A stretch of DNA of 64,000 bases from Candidatus Ruthenibacterium merdavium (GTDB lineage: Bacteria; Bacillota; Clostridia; Oscillospirales; Ruminococcaceae): assembly GCA_019119935.1 (NCBI GenBank), contig DWWA01000054.1:1-64000 (forward strand). Reading direction: 5' to 3'. The position numbers and the translations under genes are program-made. Below are positions 52,564 through 61,191 of this stretch, one piece after another; position 1 is the first letter of the stretch, and each line of letters starts with the position of its first letter. A model generated the notes under the pieces. That model was not told the origin of the DNA and did no database searches. It saw only the letters and a program-made list of their open reading frames with translations.

Positions 52564-54289
52564 CTTCGATCCCTCCCTGCTTTTGCGATTCACAAATTTC
52601 TCGGTATACCTCGCACTCTTCCAAAAGCTGTTCATGTGTTCCGCACGCGTGCAGATTTCCATCTGACAACACAAAAATCTGATCCGCATGCTGTACCGAA
52701 GAAACTCTTTGGGCAATGATAATTTTCGTCATATCGGGCAAATCCTGATTCATTCGCTGTCGGATGCCCGCTTCGGTTACAGTATCCACCGCGCTGGTGG
52801 AATCATCTAAAATCAAAATTTTAGGCCGCTTTAAGAGTGCGCGCGCAATGCAAAGGCGCTGTTTCTGCCCTCCCGAAACATTCACGCCACCCTGCTCTAA
52901 GAACGTATCCAGCCCTTTCGGCAGCCGATTCAAAAATTCATCTACGCCTGCAACTCGGCACGCCCACAAAATTTCATCATCCGAAGCGTTTTGATTACCC
53001 CACTGCAAATTCTCACGCACCGTGCCGGTAAACAGAAGATTCTTTTGAAGCACCATTCCGATGGCATCGCGCAAATGTGCTTGGTGATATTCCTGGACGG
53101 GGATGCCGTCGACCAATACAGTACCCTTTGTGGCTTCATAAAGCCGCGGTATCAGCTGTACCAGTGTCGACTTAGAGCTGCCCGTCTGACCGATAATACC
53201 GACGGTCTGACCCGGCTGAATATGAAGGCTGATGTTCTTTAAAACATACTCCTGAGCGCCCGATTCATATTTAAACCAGACATCTCGGAATTCCACATCG
53301 CCTTTTGTAACAACGTGACTGTCGGCCTTTGTGTCTTGAATATCGGGAACCTCATCCAAAACCTCACATACACGCACCGCCGAGGTCACAGAACGCGAAA
53401 TCAGCATAAATACCGAGGAAATCATCATTAAAGAGTTGAGAATTTGCAGAACATAGCTCAAAAAACTGGTGAGCTCTCCAATCTGCATTTCTCCGCTTTG
53501 AATTAAATTTCCGCCAAACCACAAAATGCCCAAAATGGTTGCGTACATCACAAGCTGCAAAGCAGGCATGTTCATGGCAGACAGTCGAAACGCCTTTTCC
53601 GAACGAACCAAAAGCTCCTGATTTCCCTCTTCAAACTTTTCTTGTTCGTACTCGCCGCGCACATAAGCTTTCACAACACGAATGGCGGCTAAATTCTCTC
53701 GGATGACACGGTTAACTGTATCAATCGCAATTTGCATTTTGCTGTACAGCGGGCGCACACGCGTAATGATAGAAAATAAGAGCACCGCCAAAATAGGAAG
53801 CGCAACAAAAAAGACAAAGGCCAGCTTTCCGTTAATGTGAAAAGCAACGCCGGTTGCTACAACAATCATCACCGGCCCGCGAACGCCCGGACGGATTCCG
53901 GAAGAAAAAGTGTTTTGAATGTTGGCAATATCGCCCGTCATTCTTGTAATCAGCGACGGCACTCGAAAGCGGTCAATGTTAGAAAAGGAAAATGCCTGCA
54001 GTTTTCGATACTGTTCTTCACGCAGCTGTGCGCCCAAGCCCTGCCCTGCGCGGGCGCTGAACCAAGAGCTAGCAACACCTAACACCAGCGCGCACAAGGC
54101 ACACACCAGCATCACAGCGCCTTTTTGCAAAATGTACGGCATATCTTGATTGGCAACGCCGTAGTCGACCATATCCGCCATAACCATCGGAACCAAAAGC
54201 TCGAAGATTGCTTCAGCCATCACGCACGCAACAGCGCCCCAAGCATAAGCTTTCCACTTACCCATATAGCGATAAATTCGTCGAATCAC
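52553..54289 (-). CDS. ABC exporter half-transporter, degenerate ATPase site
   Basis: A 578-residue half-transporter with six helices (about 15-310) and an ATPase domain: Walker A GQTGSSKSTL, signature NVSGGQKQRLCIARA, and Walker B ILILDDSTSAVD, where Asp replaces the catalytic Glu. The H-loop has IIAQRVSS with Gln in place of His. These losses are what heterodimeric exporters show in one partner, so it pairs with the downstream gene. It is the first gene of the operon, under a promoter with a palindromic operator. Confidence 0.93.
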   Translation of the reverse strand: MIRRIYRYMGKWKAYAWGAVACVMAEAIFELLVPMVMADMVDYGVANQDMPYILQKGAVMLVCALCALVLGVASSWFSARAGQGLGAQLREEQYRKLQAFSFSNIDRFRVPSLITRMTGDIANIQNTFSSGIRPGVRGPVMIVVATGVAFHINGKLAFVFFVALPILAVLLFSIITRVRPLYSKMQIAIDTVNRVIRENLAAIRVVKAYVRGEYEQEKFEEGNQELLVRSEKAFRLSAMNMPALQLVMYATILGILWFGGNLIQSGEMQIGELTSFLSYVLQILNSLMMISSVFMLISRSVTSAVRVCEVLDEVPDIQDTKADSHVVTKGDVEFRDVWFKYESGAQEYVLKNISLHIQPGQTVGIIGQTGSSKSTLVQLIPRLYEATKGTVLVDGIPVQEYHQAHLRDAIGMVLQKNLLFTGTVRENLQWGNQNASDDEILWACRVAGVDEFLNRLPKGLDTFLEQGGVNVSGGQKQRLCIARALLKRPKILILDDSTSAVDTVTEAGIRQRMNQDLPDMTKIIIAQRVSSVQHADQIFVLSDGNLHACGTHEQLLEECEVYREICESQKQGGIEGEK

Positions 54290-54398
54290 CTTTCTTTTTC
54301 ACCCCACAGCACATTTTTGCGCAGCAAGAAAGGGCACGCTCTTTCGGCCGCGGACTTTTCACTCATCCGCCGCCGCTGTGCCCTATTATCGCCAAACG

Positions 54399-54422
54399 CA
54401 ATAATTGTTTCTACAATTATTG
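54399..54422. promoter_or_regulatory. Candidate MarR operator
   Basis: CAATAATTGT (54399-54408), TTCT, ACAATTATTG (54413-54422): a perfect palindrome overlapping the -10 box of the exporter operon. Confidence 0.7.
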
Positions 54423-54447
54423 TAAACTTATTGATTGTTTCTGTCAA
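54419..54447 (-). promoter_or_regulatory. Promoter of the exporter-MarR operon
   Basis: TTGACA (54442-54447), 17 nt, TACAAT (54419-54424) on the minus strand; its -10 box is covered by the palindrome. Confidence 0.8.
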
Positions 54448-54540
54448 TCTAAAAACACAGCTCAAAGCTTGTATTCAAGAAAATTCTTTCGCTTTTTTTC
54501 CAAACTTTTGCGTCATTTTTCTATTTTTTTCAAAATTCTA

Positions 54541-54569
54541 TTGAACGCTTTTTTGTATTTGTCTATAAT
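54541..54569 (+). promoter_or_regulatory. Promoter of the manA-ROK fusion gene
   Basis: TTGAAC (54541-54546), 17 nt, perfect TATAAT (54564-54569). The leader of about 225 nt contains a dispersed repeat element. Confidence 0.8.
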
Positions 54570-54669
54570 AAAGCCATAGCGTGAAACGAAGGAGAGAATC
54601 CTGAAATTTCCTTTAGGGATTTTTTGAAAAGTAAAAACCTTCATTTTGCCGAAACAAACGCATTTGCTG

Positions 54670-54782
54670 ATAAAAGACGCTCAAACTTCCCTGCGGATTT
54701 TCCTGCGCCTTTCGTTTTGCATCTGCGCTTTTCTTTCGCAGAATCTGTGGATTTCTTTGCTTTTTAGAAACACCCTAAAAAA
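54670..54782. repeat. Dispersed leader element, copy in the manA-ROK leader
   Basis: About 113 bp. Begins AAAAGACGCTC and ends GGATTTCTTTGCTTTTTAG..CACCCTAAAAA; aligns end to end with 60502-60609. Its ends are imperfect inverted repeats of each other (GCTGATAAAAGAC versus GTTTCTAAAAAGC). Confidence 0.6.
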
Positions 54783-54802
54783 CGGCAAAGAGGAGAGATG
54801 AT

Positions 54803-56671
54803 ATGATTTTCAAACTGACACCTGCTTGCAAAGACTATTTATGGGGCGGCAACACCTTAAAGACCTCCTACGGAAAGAATTATGACGGCGATGTTCTTGC
54901 CGAAACATGGGAGCTGAGCTGTCATCCTGATGGCCCGAGCGTGATTTCCAGCGGCGAATATGACGGCAAAACGCTGGCAGACTATTTGGCACAGCATCCT
55001 GAAGCTTTGGGCAATGCTCCCGCTCGTTTTGAAGAATTCCCCATTTTGATTAAGCTGATTGATGCCGCAAAGGATTTGTCGATTCAGGTTCATCCCGATA
55101 ATGCTTATGCAAAGGCACATGAAAATCAATACGGAAAAACAGAAATGTGGTATGTGGTGGAAGCTCAGCCCGGTGCAGGGCTTTACTACGGCTTTGAGCA
55201 TGAAATTTCCGCAGAGGAATTCCGCGAGGCCATCGAGAACAACACGCTGTGTGATAAACTGCATCGTGTTGATGTCAAACCCGGTGACGTTTTCTTCATT
55301 GAAGCCGGTACCATTCACGCCATCGGTGCAGGCCTTGTAATTGCAGAAATTCAGCAGTCCAGCAATGTTACCTACCGCGTTTATGACTACGGCAGAACCG
55401 GCGCAGACGGCAAGCCGAGAGAACTTCATGTGGAAAAAGCCTGCGAAGTCACTTCTCTGCGCCCTGCAAAAAGCGACTATGACTTCGGCACACATCTGGG
55501 ACAGTGCAAATACTTCACGGTTGACCGTTTGGAAATCAATGGAGAAACAACCCTTGAAACGGACGGCACCTCTTTCCACTCTCTCCTGTTCCTTTCGGGA
55601 GAAGCTGAGGTAAAGCAAGGCGGAACCTGTATTCAAGCGAAAAAAGGCGACAGCATCTTCATCGGCGCAGACAGCGGCAGCTATACCGTCAGCGGCAATG
55701 CCGTTGCCGTGTTCACGCGGCTTGAAAAACAGCGTTATCGCATCGGCATTGATTTGGGCGGCACGGGCATCAAAGCCGGTGTTGTGGATGAAAGCAACGA
55801 AATTGTAGGAATTGCCAAGCGAAAAACACTCGCTGGCCGTCCCTGGGAAGAGATTGCCAAAGATATGGCTATGGCGGCTTTGGATGCAATGGCACAGGCC
55901 GGAATTTCCACAGAAGACTGTATCTCCGTCGGTATCGGAAGCCCCGGAACCATTGATCCCCAAAAAGGCGTTGTTGTTTACTCGAATAATTTGAACTGGA
56001 ACTATGTGCCTTTAGCGGATGAGATTAAAAAATATATCTCGCTTCCTGTTTACATCTCGAATGATGCCAACTGTGCCGCACTCGGCGAAGTAGTGGCCGG
56101 AACTGCAAAGGGCTGTCAGAATGCTGTGCTTCTCACGCTTGGAACCGGTGTCGGCGGCGGCGTTATTTTAGACGGAAAAGTGATGGAGGGCGGCGTCGGC
56201 GGCGCAGAGCTGGGCCACACCACCTTAATCGCAGGCGGAGAGCTTTGCACTTGCGGCCGCCGCGGCTGTATTGAATGCTACGGCAGTGCAACCGGCTTAA
56301 TTCGAGAAGCCAACCGTGCAGCAGATGCACACCCCGATTCCCTTTTGGCTTCTATGAGAGAAAAAGAGGGCGAAATGAATGGCCTGATTCCTTTTGAAGC
56401 GATGAAACAGGGCGATGAAACCGCAAAAGCTGTTGTAGATCAATACATTGAATGGCTGGGCGAAATGGTGACAAACTTCATCAATATTTTCCGCCCGGAA
56501 ATGGTTTTGCTCTCCGGCGGTATTTGCGGACAAGGAAAGGTATTGACTGATCCCCTCAATGCCTATGCTGAAAAATATGCCTTTGCCGGAAAACGCATTT
56601 TCATTCCCCCTGTACTGATTGCAAAGCTCGGTAACGATGCCGGTATCATCGGCGCTGCAAATTTGGGCTGA
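54803..56671 (+). CDS. Fusion of class I mannose-6-phosphate isomerase and ROK-family sugar kinase
   Basis: A 622-residue single frame with two enzymes. Residues 1 to about 308 are a cupin-type phosphomannose isomerase: IQVHPDN (about 95), GKTEMWYVV, and GTIHAIGAG (about 172) hold the zinc ligands. From about 312 a ROK kinase starts with GIDLGGTGIKAGVVD, then SNDANCAALGE with the catalytic Asp, GTGVGGG, and the ROK zinc motif in ELGHTTL and CTCGRRGCIECYGS. The join is short, with no linker and no start signal. It could convert mannose to fructose 6-phosphate, or phosphorylate glucose, in one polypeptide. Own promoter; AGGAGAG before the ATG. Confidence 0.95.
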   Translation: MIFKLTPACKDYLWGGNTLKTSYGKNYDGDVLAETWELSCHPDGPSVISSGEYDGKTLADYLAQHPEALGNAPARFEEFPILIKLIDAAKDLSIQVHPDNAYAKAHENQYGKTEMWYVVEAQPGAGLYYGFEHEISAEEFREAIENNTLCDKLHRVDVKPGDVFFIEAGTIHAIGAGLVIAEIQQSSNVTYRVYDYGRTGADGKPRELHVEKACEVTSLRPAKSDYDFGTHLGQCKYFTVDRLEINGETTLETDGTSFHSLLFLSGEAEVKQGGTCIQAKKGDSIFIGADSGSYTVSGNAVAVFTRLEKQRYRIGIDLGGTGIKAGVVDESNEIVGIAKRKTLAGRPWEEIAKDMAMAALDAMAQAGISTEDCISVGIGSPGTIDPQKGVVVYSNNLNWNYVPLADEIKKYISLPVYISNDANCAALGEVVAGTAKGCQNAVLLTLGTGVGGGVILDGKVMEGGVGGAELGHTTLIAGGELCTCGRRGCIECYGSATGLIREANRAADAHPDSLLASMREKEGEMNGLIPFEAMKQGDETAKAVVDQYIEWLGEMVTNFINIFRPEMVLLSGGICGQGKVLTDPLNAYAEKYAFAGKRIFIPPVLIAKLGNDAGIIGAANLG

Positions 56672-56692
56672 TCGTTAATAAAAGAAACAAGA

Positions 56693-56719
56693 GATACCCC
56701 CGGCTTTGCCGGGGGTATC
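56693..56719 (+). terminator. Terminator after the fusion gene
   Basis: GATACCCCCGGC-TTT-GCCGGGGGTATC, 12-bp G+C-rich arms; no long T-run. The following 220 nt to 56939 show nothing else I can support. Confidence 0.75.
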
Positions 56720-56939
56720 ATACTATTAAAATCAATATTTCCCCGGCGAATCTCGATAGAGTGATGATATATCGCCTCATTTGGGGCAAAAGAAAATCAG
56801 GAAAACGTTTGTGATTTCCTTCTCGGTGGCAGCGCCGATGAGTGCCGGGTATTCCGTTTTGAAAGTTGGGGAGAGGTTGACACCATAACGGAAAGTTTGG
56901 CAAACCGCGATTTTCCTCTCTATCATTTGCTTTTATCGA

Positions 56940-57467
56940 TTATAACCGTATCAAAAAGAATACTAATACACTCAAAAGTATCATTACCATACCCATTATG
57001 ATGAACATTTCACAGGCAAAGCTTTTTAAGATTGGTCTTTCAACATAACACTTTTTAGGATGATTGGGATTATAATAAACTGCCATTTTGCTGCCGATGG
57101 GCCACAACTGCTCTGCAAGTTCACGTAAATTTGCAATAGGCCCGGTTTTCACATGCCGCCAGCCTTTTTCGTCTTCATAAGCTTCTGATTTTACGGATAT
57201 GTGTAATCCGAATATTTTTGTTATTTTAATTCCACAAAATTTTTTCTTTGTTTTGTAACAACTCCCATTCACAAAGTACTCAACGATCGGATACATTTTT
57301 CCGTCTCCCGGAAATCCATATCCTTTAACAATGCCGTCCGTCTGCTCTGTACACAATTGACTCTGCCTTTTTACAGTAATATTGAGAATAACTCCGAGCA
57401 AAACTAATATGATACCAAGACCTCCAACTGTTATCAATTCTAACCATGCAATTTGTATTTCAGACAA
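56940..57467 (-). CDS. DUF3592-like membrane protein
   Basis: A 175-residue protein with one membrane segment at each end (about 9-31 and 150-173) and an extracytoplasmic or cytoplasmic beta-rich domain between (GKMYPIVEYFVNG, GSKMAVYYNPNHPKKCYV). The YYNPNHP-type ending and general layout fit DUF3592 proteins, of unknown role. The start is TTG 57467, with GGAGAG 7 nt upstream. Base composition is more A+T-rich than its neighbours, which may mean later acquisition. Confidence 0.7.
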   Translation of the reverse strand: MSEIQIAWLELITVGGLGIILVLLGVILNITVKRQSQLCTEQTDGIVKGYGFPGDGKMYPIVEYFVNGSCYKTKKKFCGIKITKIFGLHISVKSEAYEDEKGWRHVKTGPIANLRELAEQLWPIGSKMAVYYNPNHPKKCYVERPILKSFACEMFIIMGMVMILLSVLVFFLIRL

Positions 57468-57790
57468 AGCGTTTCTCTCCTTAAATTCTCATTTTTGTCG
57501 ACTGCATTATACTTGATACTTTCAGAAAAGTACAGTAAGGTTACAAAAGGGTCGCCGGCGCAATCCATGACAAGGAAAGCGCAGCGTCTCCTGTAATGAT
57601 CTGAATCAGACCGCAATCAAATCCGCTTTCCTCAACAACCAGTAAAGGGCGCTGTCATGCTTCACAACACCCTGCTCCTGTCTGATTGTTCGGTTGTTTT
57701 GACTTGCCCCATTTTCCACTGACCTAAAAAATTGATTTTACCGTTTTTTTATAGCAAGCGTACTTCTTGCCTTTATTTTGCTTTTTTACA
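57468..57790. other. Intergenic region, possibly decayed coding DNA
   Basis: About 320 nt without an intact gene. On the minus strand one frame between roughly 57560 and 57660 reads as protein-like (VVEESGFDCGLIQIITGDAA) but has stops on both sides. I cannot name it. Confidence 0.3.
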
Positions 57791-57840
57791 GAAAATCCCC
57801 CCTGATGCCAAAAATTCAACTGCATCAGGAGGGATTTTTC
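57791..57840. terminator. Terminator after the zinc-ribbon membrane protein gene
   Basis: AAAATCCCCCCTGATGC...GCATCAGGAGGGATTTTT, strong, with T-runs on both strands. Confidence 0.85.
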
Positions 57841-57950
57841 ATCGTTTCTTTTTATTAGGTGCGTTTTGCATAAACTGCCGAAGATTTTTTCCTCTTTCTC
57901 TCGCCTTCTTTCACATTAACGGCGAGCACTTATCGCTTTCATCTAAAAGC

Positions 57951-58907
57951 TTACAGAACCGTTGTGCTGGAATTTCCGGCCATTTTGTAGGCAGACGGTG
58001 CGCCTTGCGAACGCGCTGTCACCAAAATCGTCGGAACTGCACCCACTAACAAAAACACATAAACAAGCGCTAAGTTTCCATAGTAATTGGCAGCTTCAAT
58101 CACTTCGGCTTGTAACAGTTCCGGAATGGCTTGATAGCTGATGAAAAGATCTTCGTCAAATTCTCTGGCAACTAAGATGGCCCAATCCAGCCTGTCGGCG
58201 ACATAAGTCATAAACAGCATAAGTATAACAGAAATCACAATTCCTTTTGTTGTTAACTTCCCTCCCAAAAGAGCGTATCCTTTCAGCGTACAAATCGCCA
58301 TCACCAAGCCGGAAATAGCTGCAACATATCCAAGCTGGCTTACAACTACAATGCAAAGAGCACCGATTAAAGAGCCTACGAGCGCCCCGACAAAGCCCGC
58401 AACGGCATTTTCCTTTTTAGCTGCCGCCGCATGGGTTGCAGCTTCCAGTTCCTGCTGCAAATTGGCAAAGCAGTCATCACATACACATAAATACCGATCT
58501 GCAACATTAACGGGCGACATCACACCTTCTTTGCCGCACACTTGACAACAAGCAGCAAAGTTATTTTGCTGCAAAAATGCAATTGTGGAATGGAGCGCCC
58601 CCTCCACTCTTTCTGCCAGCTTTGCCGCCAATAATACGTTTTTGGGGTAGACAATAATGCAATTATTTTGCTGTTCGATCTTTGCAGCATCCGGCATATC
58701 TGCGGCTGCCTGTTTCAGCTGCTCCGGTGTCAGCTGCGGCCCTCGGACAGCAACTGCTATTTTTACGATCGTCGGATGGGATACATCCGACGCATAAATC
58801 AGCACCTCATACCCTTCTTTTGTACCGTAGAGCACACCGCTTGTTTCATCAATTGCAAAGCCAAGTTTTGCAGCAACCGGCTGATATACTCTTGTGTTTT
58901 TAGCCAT
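57951..58907 (-). CDS. Unknown membrane protein with a CxxC zinc-ribbon-like segment
   Basis: A 318-residue protein I do not recognise. Residues 1-115 are soluble and beta-rich (VLYGTKEGYEVLIYA, NNCIIVYPKN). Residues about 118-145 hold CCQVCG and CVCDDCF, a likely zinc ribbon. After a helix rich in Ala (about 150-165) come four or five membrane segments (about 166-190, 195-212, 221-236 and 280-300), with the acidic loop AREFDEDLFISYQAIPE between the last ones. The Ala-Gly-rich segment GFVGALVGSLIGAL is typical of tight helix packing. It stands alone between two terminators. A membrane-anchored metal-binding or stress protein is a guess only. Confidence 0.7.
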   Translation of the reverse strand: MAKNTRVYQPVAAKLGFAIDETSGVLYGTKEGYEVLIYASDVSHPTIVKIAVAVRGPQLTPEQLKQAAADMPDAAKIEQQNNCIIVYPKNVLLAAKLAERVEGALHSTIAFLQQNNFAACCQVCGKEGVMSPVNVADRYLCVCDDCFANLQQELEAATHAAAAKKENAVAGFVGALVGSLIGALCIVVVSQLGYVAAISGLVMAICTLKGYALLGGKLTTKGIVISVILMLFMTYVADRLDWAILVAREFDEDLFISYQAIPELLQAEVIEAANYYGNLALVYVFLLVGAVPTILVTARSQGAPSAYKMAGNSSTTVL

Positions 58908-58986
58908 TCTCTTTTTCTTTCCTTTCCACAGTCCTATGATTTATCTTTTCTGAAACACCCAGCAAGTTCCCCTTACTCCACAGCAG

Positions 58987-59020
58987 AAAAGACGGGCAGC
59001 ACAAAGCTGCCCGCCTCTTT
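58987..59020 (-). terminator. gdhA terminator
   Basis: On the minus strand GGCGGGCAG-CTTTGTG-CTGCCCGTC followed by TTTTC. Confidence 0.85.
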
Positions 59021-59040
59021 GTGTTTATTCCGTATTCGAA

Positions 59041-60459
<1,419 letters not shown>

Positions 60460-60501
60460 TCAAAATTTTCATCTTTTTCCGCGGAAAATGATATCTGGTG
60501 C

Positions 60502-60609
60502 TTAAAAACGCTCGAAATCTGCAACGGATTTCTGCACTTTTGCCCCTGTATTCCTGCAGTTCCTACGAAAAATTGATGGATTCCTTTGTTTTTACAAGCG
60601 CCCTAAAAA
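60502..60609. repeat. Dispersed leader element, copy in the gdhA leader
   Basis: About 108 bp; starts TTAAAAACGCTC and ends GGATTCCTTTGTTTTTACAA then GCGCCCTAAAAA. Aligns with 54670-54782 on the same strand although gdhA is transcribed the other way. Its ends form an inverted repeat (GGTGCTTAAAAAC and, reversed, GGCGCTTGTAAAAAC). Confidence 0.6.
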
Positions 60610-60627
60610 TTACCTCTTAACATAAAA

Positions 60628-60656
60628 ATTATAAACGCTTCTTTTCTCAAGTTCAA
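60628..60656 (-). promoter_or_regulatory. gdhA promoter
   Basis: TTGAAC (60651-60656), 17 nt, perfect TATAAT (60628-60633) on the minus strand. Confidence 0.8.
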
Positions 60657-60805
60657 GTGTTAAAGTAAGAAAAAATATTTTTTTGCTTCTATTGTTACAA
60701 AAAAGCGCAACAAAAACACATTTTAAAGACACTTTTCAGCGTTATTTCTGCAACAGCTTTTCTTTTTTGGAGGATTCTTGCAACTCTATTTTTACCGGTT
60801 AAAAC

Positions 60806-60849
60806 AAAAACACGGCCAGAAATCCAGCAAAAATTTCTGACCGTGCTTT
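60806..60849 (-). terminator. bofA terminator
   Basis: On the minus strand AGCACGGTCAGAAAT...ATTTCTGGCCGTGTTTTT; ends the rnr-bofA transcript. Confidence 0.85.
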
Positions 60850-60883
60850 CATTGCAAAACCGATATCCTTCATTTATCACATA

Positions 60884-61150
60884 TTATGCAAGCATCAGAA
60901 CCCTTACCACCAGCATACAGATAACGCCTGGTGCGCCAAGCACAACAGCGACAAATGACGTAAAATAATTCAGCGAAAGCGTTACACCCGTGTACCCCGC
61001 CAAGAGATTCACAGCAGCAAATGCACCCAAGCCCAATGTAGCTTGTGTGGCCGCTGTGCGAAACGGATGTTTCGTTTTCTTCAAAACGGCTAATACGGCA
61101 ATCAAACTGATTACCGCCAAAAACAGCGCGAGTGTTTGTACAAAAATCAT
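60884..61150 (-). CDS. bofA: Pro-sigma-K processing inhibitor BofA-family protein
   Basis: An 88-residue, almost wholly hydrophobic protein with three membrane segments (about 2-22, 42-60 and 65-86). The central LGLGAFAAVNLLAGYTGV and the PG in the last helix (VLGAPGVICML) match BofA, which in Bacillus inhibits the SpoIVFB protease that activates sigma-K during sporulation. ATG 61150 follows GAGGTGAT; a GTG nine bases upstream is less likely. It follows rnr by 41 nt. Confidence 0.85.
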   Translation of the reverse strand: MIFVQTLALFLAVISLIAVLAVLKKTKHPFRTAATQATLGLGAFAAVNLLAGYTGVTLSLNYFTSFVAVVLGAPGVICMLVVRVLMLA

Positions 61151-61191
61151 ACCGATCACCTCGCTCTATTTCTATGCGGCATTCTCCCGCA

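Noticed and set aside
54857..55963. 368-codon open frame on the minus strand opposite the manA-ROK gene
   Set aside because: Antisense shadow; the plus-strand protein carries all catalytic motifs and the minus frame has no family features.
57540..57720. A gene in the gap after the DUF3592-like gene
   Set aside because: One minus-strand frame is protein-like for about 35 codons but is bounded by stops and has no start site; kept only as possibly decayed DNA.
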